From assembly GCA_900169235.1 (NCBI GenBank), contig FWCC01000336.1, forward strand, positions 1-59,953: a stretch of 59,953 nucleotides of DNA, written 5' to 3'. Shown here one piece after another: positions 44,419 through 55,478 of this stretch. A program made the translations under genes and the position numbers. This stretch comes from Zarea fungicola. Taxonomy: Eukaryota > Ascomycota > Sordariomycetes > Hypocreales > Cordycipitaceae. Within the stretch, counting starts at the first letter, position 1, and each line of letters opens with the position of its first letter. The notes below the pieces were generated by a model that made no database searches, had not been told where the DNA came from, and saw only the letters and a program-made list of their open reading frames with translations.

Positions 44419-45882
44419 ACTGAAAGATGCGTGTAGATTGAAATAGCCGTTTTAAGAGGATGGAAGGTATGGGTGTTCAAGATGGGTTACAGAAATGCAA
44501 TATCGCGGGAGCTTAACAGACCTTTATAGATATGTGATTGTTAATAGTAAATAGTAGGTCATGCTGATGCAAATTTCTAATACAGTCGTCAAGTCATGCC
44601 GACTGTCAGCATCAGTGGCAGCCCATCACAGATCCGACGCAGTACCCTAGCCTTAGTATAGCCCCAATCCACAAGGTTTTAAGGCGTTGAGGTGAAGACT
44701 ATATTAGATTGTCTAATATGATTAGTTATGGACTTTAAAATGTATTTTAGTACCTCTTATTATGGCTTTGTATCAGATTATAGTTCTTGGTATTTTGTAC
44801 GCAGTCATTCTAAGCCAAAGCTGGAACGAATGGGATCGTGGCACTATACCCTGGCTCTCCGTAGATTCGCTAAATATCCGCCTCAGGACCGGAGATATAG
44901 CCAAATCCCAAATTGAGTCATCATCGCGCTACATGTAAGATTGGTCACTCTGGAATTACGAACGACAATATGTAGATGGGGCGCCATAGTTACTAAATGT
45001 GGTTAGCCATAGGGTGGTGCGGAGTTATACAAGTTGCGGAAACTGTAAGATAAAAAATTAAAGCGGCATCAAAACAAGCACGAAAAGAGTGAAAGGTCAG
45101 ACGTGGGCGCGTAGCCTTCCGTAAGCGCCAGTTGAGCTTACAAATAGGTTCCGAGCACCTCCGGGGTTCATATGATACCTCCATTTTGCCCGCCGCCAAG
45201 GTTCACCCATCACCAATTTGCGTCGTTGCGCTAGCAAAATGATCGGCCCCATATTGGAGACCTAATCTGACACTTGAGCTGGTTGTCAGCCCTCTCGCGA
45301 TAGGCTAACAAATAAGGTTAGTGTAGTTATCGATAACTTTGAAGAGCCGTAGGTTCCAACGAAGGACGATTTGTAATTCGCCGCCATGTATTGGTAACTG
45401 CTTGGTCAGTATCTCTAAGCGGAAGCAGCAATACCGTTGAGTGTATTTGTCTCACTGGTGACCAGTGACAGGGGCTAAGCATCATGCATAGCGTACTTAC
45501 CTTTCAAATGAGTTAGGCACGTCGCCTGAATAATATCACACCAAGATAGAGACCCAGTCATCTATTCGTAGCTAATTTAAGCAAGTTATTACTATTTCCC
45601 TTATTACCATAAGTAGTTTAGAAGAGGAATTTAGCCTGTTAACTTGGTAATGCAAAATACAACTTATACTATTTAGCTAGATGTTATATTTTATAGTGAA
45701 AGTAGCTTAGGATGTAAGTACTAGTAATTATAATTAAGAACTTATTGACATTTTATACGTAGGATAGGTGGTTGAGTCAAATATGACGGCTACACCAAGG
45801 GAGCTATCCATAATTCCTACAGTCACAACACACACCTTGGTACATTTGCGGATACAGGCACTCCTTTTTATTGACTGTCACA
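44419..45882. other. AT-rich gene-free spacer
   Basis: About 1.5 kb. 45560-45760 is very AT-rich with TAGTTTAG/TTAGCTAG-like words, consistent with a decayed and possibly RIP-affected repeat. No termini or gene defined. Confidence 0.35.
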
Positions 45883-47682
45883 CTAGGCTAGAGCTGATGT
45901 AATGACTTTGCCTCTTGCCTGTGACAGCATCTGTGGCGCATAGGGGGCAATTAGGAATCCTCTCAACTCTGATATATGTCTGAGCACTCGCTGGAGCCAA
46001 AACTTCAAATTCGGAAGATTAGCTACATGAGGGTAAGCCACACTTAAGGGAACCATTGCCTCAAGTGCAGAATGGGACCCAATCGTGATTCCAGCCATAT
46101 AGTCCATTGAACGACAGATTTCTATCGCATGAGAATACATGCTGCCGTGACTGGGTCTCAGTATGGGGTTAGCGTAAGGTCCGTGGTCTGGTGCCTTTGC
46201 GGCAACAGATACCTGCTCTTCTGATAATCCCACTTCGTCGCATAGTGAGTAAAGCAGGATACTAACAGCGTTGAAGTTAATAACCTCAATAGCACGTTCA
46301 GCGTTCATATAATGAAGAATGGTTTGAAAGGGGTGCTTCCCGTCGTCCAAAACAACGGAACAATTGGGTTGAGGTGGCAATTCCCAACACGAGAACGGGT
46401 TATCTGAATCCCAACGCTGCATTAAATCTTCCAGTCGCTTGACTCGGCATATGAGCTTATCCTTTAGAGAAACTCTGGTCAGCACCCCATTTATCCCTTG
46501 TGAACTATTTGATCTTAGAAGAGTAACATCCTCCATTAGGCCAGGAATATCGCAAAATATGTCGGTAACGAGAGAAAGATATGATCGCTGCGGCACACTG
46601 CCCTGCCATGGAACAGTCTGCCAATCTAGCTGTTCTAAGAAGCATCGCTTGCGCTGCGCAAGGAAGCTGGTGGTCTTTATGGGTTTATGAGCATCGTGCC
46701 AATAGAAGAAAGGTGAACTCTCACTTACAATATACGACCTGGAGTTTTCCAACATCATGTTTGATATTGGACCCTGGAAGGCTTTAGGTCCCAACTTTTG
46801 CATCTGGGCGTTTAAAATCAGAGGTCTGTCGCGGTCGATTGGGGAATGCATCCGATCAGCTCACCAGTATTCCCATTCCCCGGCTATGCTGCATCCAATC
46901 AGTCGCGCTAGATGGGCTCACCATCTCACGTAGTACAAGAAACACACAACTCCACAGATTTAAATAACCTTGCAATCTGTTTCCTTGGCCTACCAAATTC
47001 AAGTCTTTGCGCAAATTTCGTAGAGCTACACTGTATGTCGCCAACGAACTGGTAACCATCCTGGAATCTTTCTGTACATTAGCAAAGAGAGCTTCTGCCA
47101 GACACAAGCCAGAAATGTATCCATTAGAACTCAAGTTTTGCTTTTCGAACACTGCATCCATGGGCAGAGCGTCTCCCGTGCATCTAGGCAGGTGCAGGCT
47201 GAGTCGTTCTAGCAAATGAGAAATAACAATATTATCCTTGAACGCATTGAGGGGCAGGGTTACGCCTAGCGACGGTCTTGACGCCCAACGGTTTTTGAAA
47301 GATGGTGAAGCGTTCCGCTCATCCGTGAAGCTGGAGGAAGAGGCCGATAGCGACACTTCGCGTGTTGCTGGGTTGTGAAAGATGAAAATTGCGGGCGGCT
47401 TAAACCAATGGCACATGTAATTACTTCTTTCGCAGCGGACACAGGTTTCTCGACGCTGGTCTACCAACATAAGACATCTTAATCAGCAACTTGTCATGAC
47501 CAAGTCGAATGGCAAGTCATACCGCATTTGATCTTCCGTCTCGTGCATGTATAACAGCCTTTGCTGCGGCGTGCTCTGGAAATAATTGGCTTGAAGCGAG
47601 CTGGCTGTGCGCCAGTTGACTCTGGGCAAGAAACTGAAAACGTGGACACAGCCGAGGCAAGCACCACAGAATGCGGGTTCAT
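45883..47682 (-). CDS. Zn2Cys6 transcription factor (about 558 aa)
   Basis: Three exons: 47682-47523, 47460-46865 and 46803-45883. The 62-nt first intron falls inside the zinc cluster. Splicing joins G-C-Y-T-C-T-R-R-K-I-K-C to D-Q-R-R-E-T-C-V-R-C-E-R, then N-Y-M-C, giving all six cysteines with x2, x6, x6, x2 and x6 spacing. The 61-nt second intron joins G-M-G-I-L to M-Q-K-L-G-P-K-A-F, a conserved motif of the large fungal group with H-S-R-G-M...L-R-G-P-x-A-F. The start is the first ATG in frame (47682); an upstream TTG is not used. It lies divergent to the GST-like gene about 1.2 kb away, which it may regulate (inference). Confidence 0.87.
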
Positions 47683-48876
47683 GGTAGTTCTCAAGCTGTT
47701 GGTTATGCGACAAAAACAGGGCAGTTTGTTGGATCAGGGAGATAGGAAACAGGGCTCTGTTACCTGGTGGGGTAGACTCGGCGGTGGAATTATATTGATC
47801 CTACTACACCAAGTGACCATGACGAATTCAAACTTAAACTTGAGTCAGTCGTTGTGCATATAGCTTTAGCGTCGAAGAGTGACGGCGCGACGTGATATGC
47901 CCCGTAGGGTGAGTGGAATTGATCATTCAACGCAAAGTGGAGCTATAATTCATGTTCTTTAAATTGGTCTCAAAATACTTGTATGTTCTGACTTTATAGA
48001 ACTGCAATTACACTTTTTAGTAGTGATTTTGGCGGTGAGAAGAGCCTGCAAGTTATTACCTTTTACAGCAGCGCTCCAAATGGTGTGTGTGAAGCACTTG
48101 CTTAGTCACCCTCTCAACCATCTCTAGCAGGGAAAGTGCGGGTAACTATCATGTTTCTTGGTTGTTTGAGACGTCTGAGATGTGGGATTGCGCCAATCCT
48201 CGCCAGCCATGTGATTGGGGTGTGTTGCTCACTGCGGCCTGTAATGGCCTCAACCCCTCCCCCCCCCTGACTTGCTCCTCTGCTGCACGCAGTAGTCTCA
48301 GACATGCTGTAGACCCCAGCCTTAAAGGTAGGTCGATGCCCTGATGAACCACTTCCATGTTTGCTGCTGTATGCCCATAATACACTCAGCTATTTCTGTA
48401 TTGAGGTGGCGGCTGGTGGCGTCGGTCTGGTCCACAACAGTGGGGGCACTATCCTTTCGCGATAGCCTGCCAGATACGGTTAAGACTAAACAAACTCACC
48501 ACCACTTCTTCGCGCAACAATGTTAAATAACCTCCCCAGTGTGTGCAAAAGTAAGCCAGAATACGTTGGGACTGTTAATGTGTACAAGTATTACTCCGCG
48601 CCTGCGAGTCGGAAGTTGTCCGGAATCAGGTTGGCGCGTTCTATTTTGGCAGATAGCTCGTGCATCCACCAGACAGCAAAATTCGCCATTCATTGATTCC
48701 ATTGCCAGTGGTTTGCTCACCGTACGTTAAGTAGGTTTATCTAGCGGGCAGTTGTGGTATCGGGCAAGCAGGCTAGAACCCAGTTTACCGCTATATATAA
48801 CCCCTCTGGGGCACTTCTTCCATTTCCCACATTTCTACTCCATTGGCTTCTATCGCAACACAGTTTCACATACAAA
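47683..48876. other. Divergent upstream region of the regulator and GST genes
   Basis: About 1.2 kb with no gene. A C-run lies at 48258-48267 and a TATATATAAC box at 48790-48800, about 80 bp before the GST start codon, followed by a pyrimidine-rich leader. Confidence 0.45.
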
Positions 48877-49725
48877 ATGGCTGGAAACATCATACTTTAC
48901 GATATACGCTCACGTTTTGACGATGGTGCAAAGGAACCTGCCCTTTGGTCACCCAATACTTGGCGAGCAAGGTAAGCCCAACAGGTGCAGCTGAATAGGT
49001 GCAGCCGCTTTCTAAACTGCCACGCTGACAATGTTGCAAGGCTGGCGCTAAATGTAAAAGGAATTCCATTCACGACCGAGTATGTTGATCTGGTGGATAT
49101 CCAGTCTGCCATGAAAAGCTTGGGTGCTCCCTCAACTGGGAAAATATTCGATAATGACGTTTTCACTGTGCCAACCATTCTCGATCGAGCAAATGGTAAC
49201 ATTATTGCTGATTCACAAACTATCGTCGCCTACTTGGAATCCGAATATCCTGATACAGCCGCACTGTTTCCGCCACATACCAAAGCCTTGCAGAAGTCAT
49301 TTGTTGATGCGACGTTTTTGAAATTGGTCTTGATATTATTTCCCTTACTTTGCAGGCAACTTTACGAGCACTGCACACCAGAATCTTCAAGAGAGTATTT
49401 CAAGTCTTCGAGATCAGCGTATTTTAACAAAGACTGGGAGAATCTTCAAGCGAAAGGAGACAAGCGCCTTGAGCTTATTAACGAGTTTCTGGCTGTTTTG
49501 AAGGAAATCTATGACTGTGTCCAAGAGAATGATGCCACGGGTGTGTTTCTTACAAGTCCTGCGATATCAAATGCAGATATCAATACCGCCGCGGCTCTTT
49601 TATGGGCTAAGCGCGTCGGCGGAGCAGACAGTGATATCTGGCAAGCTATCGTGACAGCAAATGATGGATTCTGGCTACGATTTATGGAGGCGATTGAACC
49701 GTATACATTTACACCCTCGCCATGA
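48877..49725 (+). CDS. Glutathione S-transferase-like protein (259 aa)
   Basis: Two exons: 48877-48971 and 49041-49725, with a 69-nt intron (GTAAGC...GCAAG acceptor) and 260 codons in total. The N-terminal thioredoxin fold has W-S-P-N-T-W-R-A-R-L-A-L-N-V-K-G-I-P-F across the splice, T-V-P-T-I-L-D (cis-Pro loop) and A-D-S-Q-T-I-V-A-Y-L-E. This P-N-T-W-R/K-x-R signature is the LigE/UstS-like fungal GST group, some of which act in detoxification or in secondary-metabolite clusters. The C-terminal helical domain follows from about 110. A TATA box sits 80 bp upstream. Glutathione use is inferred from the family. Confidence 0.88.
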
Positions 49726-50308
49726 ATGAAACCATGTTTTTGCTGGATGAGCAGTGCTTCATTTGTCGTTTTTAAACTGGCATATAAATAAATCTGATTT
49801 AGTGTTTTGGGTTATGCAGCTACAGATGGGGAATACTTCGTCGTTTCTATTCATCTTATGGTTGCCAAGGTTAAATTATCGCAGAAAGGCATAGGGATAG
49901 TGCAGTCGGCTGCTGATATATGACGTTTTCTTATTGATAAAATACAAACAATAGCGAGCCGCTCATCCATCGAGGCAACTCCGTTCCAATCTGGTAATGG
50001 GTACCTTTTTTAGGACAAGGTGAGTTGTGGGCTGTGGGCTGTGAGTTAAGCAGCTCGCCGCGACACAACGACACCATTACCAACATCATGCCGAGCATAT
50101 ATGTTGCCTATTAAATAGATTTATTATACTTAAAAACTTGTAAGCCTAATAACTGCGATATAGTGTGACAAGGCCTTGTAGCGGCTGTGGCCTCCACCTA
50201 CCCGGTTAAATTGTGCTGAACAAATGCCACCAATCTCATCCTTGACGCCTAGCCAGGTGAATCCCGGACTGTCCAGCCGGAAATTGGCAATGTCGACAGT
50301 CCATGCAT
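49726..50308. other. Spacer
   Basis: About 580 bp, AT-rich at 50100-50145. On the minus strand the frame D-A-W-T-V-D-I-A-N-F (about 50210-50306) is open and would continue the gene model at 50309 if one base were added in the T-run at 50309-50316. See that feature. Confidence 0.3.
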
Positions 50309-51185
50309 CTAAAAAGCGGTGTCTGACCGAATTTCCTGGATGAGCTTCTGCTGCAGACGCCTGGTGGTGGATTTTTACTCAACAAACACTCGAGACCAAA
50401 CTGAAGCTCTCTTACCGCCAAGGCTGAGCTTGATCTTCGCCCCGGCCCTCCTGGGAGCCTCTACTCACGACACGTTGCTTGAATTGTCTTCAAAATGGCT
50501 GGCAGAATCGATGGCACCTCGGCTGTCCCGCCGCCAATGGGAAGTGACGCTTTGTGGGTGCCAATGGCTGGCGCCGTTTGCGCAATCTTCTGAATCAAAT
50601 ATCACAGCAAAGCCTTCTAATTTTCTGATTCGAACCTCTTTAATATTGAGGTTAAAGGCTTCCGCGTAAAGGTTTGCTGGTGGCGATAAACGAGCCTCGA
50701 TGGTAGCTCTGCTCTGGAGAGTCTCAATATCAAGTTTGGGTGGAGCTGTAAAACGCCGGGCATCGCCAATAGTAGCCGTGCTGAAATTCTCTGGATTTTA
50801 TAATTAGCGGTACCTCAACTTTCTTCGCTACATGTGAGTTACCGGTGCCGCTTGCTGCATTCTTTGTGCCGGGGCGTAGCCAATGACGAATCTTTCAGTG
50901 TACCGTCATGATCCGAACCTAGGCTGGTCATCAACTCAACCTCGACTTCCACTTGTTCAATTTCTGGAAATTGAAGAAATGTGCATCAATTAAATAAGTT
51001 CAATTAGCCTTTAAAATTGACGGATTCAATTCCATCGCTGTACCTTCCACGTTGACCACTGGTTGAAAATCGCCGCGTAGTGTGTGCTGGGCATAAAAGC
51101 TTGTCAGCCATGGCTGCTTCGAGAAGTCGTACCTTGTTAGTTCACTCTCGCGCGCCGCCAGAACAGGATTCGAGTTTGCGTCAGA
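50309..51185 (-). pseudogene. Unrecognised multi-exon gene model, 5' end unresolved and possibly frameshifted
   Basis: Four segments on the minus strand join in one frame through plausible introns: up to 51185-51044, 50963-50843, 50780-50469 and 50360-50309. The introns are 80, 62 and 108 nt with GT...AG ends, and GCTAAT is a branch in the second. The joined protein (over 200 residues) has an acidic E-I-E-Q-V-E-V-E-V-E-L segment, then T-A-P-P-K-L-D-I and L-Q-Q-K-L-I-Q-E-I-R-S-D-T-A-F before TAG. I recognise no family. No start codon is found: upstream the frame meets TAA. A homologous-looking continuation exists in the -1 frame after a T homopolymer. It may be a decayed gene, or a real one with a mis-modelled 5' end. 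Confidence 0.38.
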
Positions 51186-52178
51186 AATACAATGTTAGCA
51201 CTGGGTAAAATTGATTGCTATCCTTGTTATTCTGTTCTGTATACTTTCCCAGAAAGTCCAGTTGATATGACTTTTTAGTATGCTGCTGTCTAGCAGCAGG
51301 CAGCAGTGCGATTCACCTTTAGCACCCTGCAATCTGACACCATCTCTAGTCTCCCAGGTGCCGACCTCGGTTGTGGCGTCATCAAGGTCGATTTGCGGGC
51401 GCCGTGTTTTGCTTGCCGGGATGCCTACTTGGTTGGCAAGAGAAATTCTTAAGACCTATGATAAAGGAAACATTTAATCCTCCTCGTCGACGCCCACGCT
51501 GGCTAACTAAGCGGCTTATTGGAGCTGACGACGGAAGTGATGCTATCTTAAAGGCACCGAGCTAGCATACTAGCTTCTAATTGGCTTGAATCTTGCGCTA
51601 GAAGGGATATTTGGGTCATTTCTCAGGTCAAGTATAGTGTGTATTGTGTTATCCAAATCGTGGGTGGTAGAATTCGCTCCTCTAAATTAATCTGGGGGAG
51701 GATCTACGGAGTATTCGGCACCGAACTATTCGCTCCTCTAAATCAATCTGGGGGAGGATCGACGGAGTATACCATTCGGCACCGAACTCGGTTGTGGCGT
51801 CAGTCCTCAAGTAGATCCGAACTTGGCTGACGTGAGAAATTAATTCTCAAGTGCTACAATAAAGAAATTTGATTGCCGGCTGAATATTGTGACTGTTATC
51901 GTATGGCGATAACATACGGAGCACAGGATAAGTATCTGTCTGTATCCTGGGACTACAAGTTGCTTGTAATGCCTATGCTGGCGCATTTTCCCACATCCTA
52001 GGGCCAGGTACACTGCACTGATCCATCTCCGCGCTACACAGGATCGCGGGAGCAAAAGCAACTTCGCGTTGGCAACACCACCAGGCACAAACCGGACCAA
52101 ATTGCCATATCAAAAAATCTTGTCAACCAAGAGGCTCTAGTTCCTACCACTGCAACTTGGAAGTGCACTCATTGCGAG
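51186..52178. repeat. Spacer with 56-bp tandem repeat and a diverged duplication
   Basis: Two copies of a 56-bp unit (starting ATTCGCTCCTCTAAAT) lie at 51672-51727 and 51728-51786, about 90% identical. The flank CGGTTGTGGCGTCA recurs at 51367-51380 and 51789-51802, with similar sequence on both sides, so 51355-51460 and 51775-51855 look like a diverged duplication. The frame at 51355-51460 (minus) is open and might be an upstream exon of the previous gene model. A TACGGAGTA motif is at 51705-51713. Confidence 0.5.
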
Positions 52179-53778
52179 ATGTCTACCAAAGCACGCGATA
52201 ATTTGGAGGACACTGAAGGCATCCTGACCGACACCTCCAACGATGCCGTAATTGAGCAAAGAGTCGTGCAGAAGCTGGACAGGAACTTTTTATCGCTGCT
52301 CTGGTTCCTCTGTGAGAAAGCACCTTTGGCAGATTTACTCCCACGAAGCACTCAGCTAACAGTTTTCCCAGTCCTTCTGGCATTCCTGGATCGTTCCAAC
52401 ATCGGGTGAGTTGTCCTCCCCAGCCCCGCCTTGTCGGCCAATACTAACCTGGCGAAGCAATGCACGGGTAGCTGGTATGGCGAAAGATCTGTCATTAGAC
52501 AGCGACCAATACCAATGGCTATTGACGATATTTTATGTATTTTACATAATTGCGGAGCCGCTCACGCTAATGTACAAGGTTCTCTCCCCTCGCATCTGGG
52601 TGCCTATCTTGGTCTTTGGATGGGGTATCGCAGCGACAGCCCAAGCCGCGACGCAGTCCTTCGCGGGCATGATGGTATGTCGCGCAATTCTGGCCATTTT
52701 CGAAGCAGGATATGGCCCCGGCACTATTTATTTGCTCTCATTTTTCTACCTACGTCGAGAGATTGGACTACGCATTGGGATATTCTTTTCGGCGGCTCCG
52801 CTCGCTACCTGCTTCGCTGGTGCCTTGGCGTATGCCATTACTTCCGGCCATTCTCATTTGGCAAACTGGAGACTCCTCTTCCTGGTTGAAGGATTACCTG
52901 TTCTGATAATGTCTGTGGTTACCTACTTTGCCATGCCTACATCCCCGCATGATGCATGGTTTCTGAACGAAGAGGAAAAGCGAGTTGCTTTGGCACGGGG
53001 AGTTCGTCAAACTGGCAAGGAACCTCGTGTCGGCAAAATTAATTGGAGCGAGACATTTTCTGCGCTCTTGGATGTTAAATCTTGGATCACAGCCGTCATG
53101 TATTTCTCCTGTAATGTTGCATACTCCTCCTTGCCGGTGTTTCTGCCTACAATTCTCGAAGGCCTTGGTAAGTTGACACAATTTGCAGGTGAAGCAGCCG
53201 ACAGCCTTCATTACTAATACAGGCTAGGATATTCTGGCTTGAATGCGCAAGGACTCTCCGCACCGCCATATTTTGTATCCTTCTTGGTCACTATTGTCTC
53301 AACATTTATTGCTGATCGCACGCAGCAGAGAGGAGCAACAGTGATAGCCCTCTCGTTGATTGCCAGCGCAGGCTATGTCATGCTGGCTGCTGCACAAACG
53401 AATGCTGTTCGCTATGCTGGAGTCTATCTTGCAGCAATTGGACTTTTCCCAACCATTGCGAATCTACTGCCATGGGTTCTTAGCAACCAAGGAAGCGATG
53501 AGCGTCGTGGAGCGGGCATTGTGCTGCTGAATCTAGTCGGACAATGCGGGCCCCTTCTCGGAACTCGACTCTATCCAACCAGCGAACAGCCGCACTACGT
53601 AAAGGGGCACTCCATCTGTGCAGGCTTCATGGGGTTTACGGCCATTTTGGCCATTTTGCTTCGAGAAATTTTGATGTGGGAAAATCGTAAGCTGGCACAG
53701 CGTTATATTGCTGTTGAAGAGGCTGATCATGCCGAAGGCGAGGAGAACTATGGCCCTTCGTTTCGCTACGTGCTATGA
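52179..53778 (+). CDS. MFS transporter, Dal5/allantoate-permease (ACS) family (475 aa)
   Basis: Four exons: 52179-52311, 52372-52405, 52458-53167 and 53228-53778, with introns of 60, 52 and 60 nt and 476 codons in total. The third intron uses the CTAG acceptor at 53227; the nearer ACAG would add a stop. Family marks include F-L-D-R-S-N-I-G-N-A-R-V-A-G-M in helix 1, P-R-I-W-V-P-I-L-V-F-G-W-G and E-A-G-Y-G-P-G-T-I-Y-L-L-S-F-F-Y-x-R-R-E in helices 3-5. These carriers import organic anions such as allantoate, nicotinate or dipeptides. It ends 138 bp from the stop of the convergent toroid gene. Confidence 0.9.
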
Positions 53779-53916
53779 GATTTGGACATTATTCCAACCA
53801 GCGAACTAATTCAAGTCAACTTGTAATAATCAATTAACTATAATAGAGCCATAACTAAACAGTAAAGCAGAATCTGACTTCAGCACACTCGAGACTACCG
53901 AATCCATAGAACTCAA

Positions 53917-54900
53917 TCACTTGGTTTGAGAAGCATTGTCCCACCATTCCAACACCCGTAGCGCGTGCAAGGTGATCCATCTCGAAGGCTGCCCAATGCC
54001 GTCGTTGACATTTAGCCACTGCCTTCCGCGGTCTTCACGCTCAAGTAACCATTTTCCATCTGGATTCATTTTTGAGCGAATCAGCTCGGCTGCCTCCTTC
54101 AGGCGACCATCGGCGCCGACATGGTCAAACTCGGCTGCTGCTCGGAAGTAGTCCATCGCTCGCAGGATGTCAAAGTCGGCACGTAGCGGGAACTTGAATT
54201 CTAAATAACGGCCCTTGACAACATCCCCGGTTGAAAGCCTTCGAAATAGACTTCGTTTTAAAAGATATTCTTCACCATTCTTCCGCGCCTCGCTGCTTTT
54301 AGTGCATCCGCCCTTGAACTTTTCAAACTCGAGAAGCCCTTCCAACACAGATAGGGTACTGTCAAATGACGATCTTATACTGCCGTTCTCGCGCTCGCAG
54401 TTCCACCCGCCATCTTCAAGCTGCGTCCCAAGGAGGCGTTCCACAACGTGACTCATGTCGACTCCAAAGTAGCTGCCATCAGCGACTAGCCGGCCATTGA
54501 TGCACTCTTCGACCTCACCATCCCAGAATTTCTCACCGGCATGGTCCCATACGCAGCTCATATGGGTTAGCTCGATGGTTTTCTTCATTGCCATTGATGC
54601 AGGGTCCAGCCCCATGTCTCTCAACTCTGTCAAAACAAACGCCGTAGCTGTGAACGGCTGCCTGTCCTCTTTGAATTCCGCCATGGTTGCGTCTTTGGGA
54701 GCAAATCCTCCTCCAGCCCACTGGCCATCACTGTCCTGAACAGAAAACAGCTGTTTTCCCCAGCCCTCAGTTTCGATCTTCTTTCGCTCATTCTGCCAGT
54801 TGGTCTCAGGCTCGCCAGTGAGATCACGCATAACCTGCCATCGTATGGATGGATCCGACGAAAGGAGCCAATCTGTGACGGCTGCTCCCGAATCAGGCAT
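53917..54900 (-). CDS. Bacterial-like alpha/alpha-toroid (terpenoid-cyclase/prenyltransferase-fold) protein (327 aa)
   Basis: An intronless 327-residue frame with no signal peptide. It has repeated QW-like motifs: Q-D-S-D-G-Q-W-A-G-G at about 53, Q-L-E-D-G-G-W-N-C-E near 159 and N-P-D-G-K-W-L-L near 282. Each begins a helix pair of the toroid fold shared by terpene cyclases and prenyltransferase beta subunits. The N-terminus (W-L-L-S-S-D-P-S-I-R-W-Q-V-M-R-D-L) is one I associate with uncharacterised bacterial, mostly actinobacterial, proteins. There is no D-x-D-D or squalene-cyclase acidic motif, so cyclase activity is not supported. Intronless in a region where neighbours have introns, it is a candidate for transfer from bacteria. 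Function unknown. Confidence 0.78.
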   Translation of the reverse strand: MPDSGAAVTDWLLSSDPSIRWQVMRDLTGEPETNWQNERKKIETEGWGKQLFSVQDSDGQWAGGGFAPKDATMAEFKEDRQPFTATAFVLTELRDMGLDPASMAMKKTIELTHMSCVWDHAGEKFWDGEVEECINGRLVADGSYFGVDMSHVVERLLGTQLEDGGWNCERENGSIRSSFDSTLSVLEGLLEFEKFKGGCTKSSEARKNGEEYLLKRSLFRRLSTGDVVKGRYLEFKFPLRADFDILRAMDYFRAAAEFDHVGADGRLKEAAELIRSKMNPDGKWLLEREDRGRQWLNVNDGIGQPSRWITLHALRVLEWWDNASQTK

Positions 54901-55478
54901 TGTAGATGTCCGTTTTTAATGAAGATTGGTTTTGATACTCCGAGGCCGAAATCTTTTTTTTGCAGCAGTATCGCTCATTCAGAATAGGAAAATAAGATAT
55001 GCAAAGACCAAAACAAAGAAGAGGGCAGGACAGTAGTTCCCGATAAATAATGTATGAATTGAGGGGAGACAACGTCCATCATTGGATGACCTGCGCTACA
55101 CCGCTGCCGTTAAAAAATCCGGGGGCGGGACAAGGCCCGAACCTTCTTGTTAGGAAGACCTGCTGTAGTTCACCTAACAGCTAACGGAGATTCACGTGGC
55201 TGCACTAGCTACGAGGAGAGTAGCACCGAATGGTGGACGATAACTTCTAGGGGGAGAATTAGAGTTACATCATTTAGTAAATAATGAATCGAGATTCAGC
55301 TACTTTCTAACAAAATGGTTGGTACTGGATCCCAAACATTTACTACTTTATAGCAGATGGTGAACGGTGGGGGCCACTGGACCAGTTTCGATGTAACTAA
55401 CAGGTATAACCAAAAAGTTGTACATGAAGAATGAGGAAAAATAAAATAAAATCCTTGAGTCTTGAAGAACCTGGAAAT
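54901..55478. other. Spacer
   Basis: About 580 bp between the toroid gene start and the end of the next minus-strand gene. A fold resembling a tRNA (55114-55192) was examined and rejected. No gene. Confidence 0.35.

Noticed and set aside
55114..55192. tRNA-like fold on the plus strand with a 7-base loop reading GTT (Asn)
   Set aside because: Acceptor-like ends pair and the anticodon loop looks right, but the T-arm does not form, the conserved A58 is absent, and no A or B box for polymerase III is present. Treated as coincidence; tRNAscan-SE would settle it.
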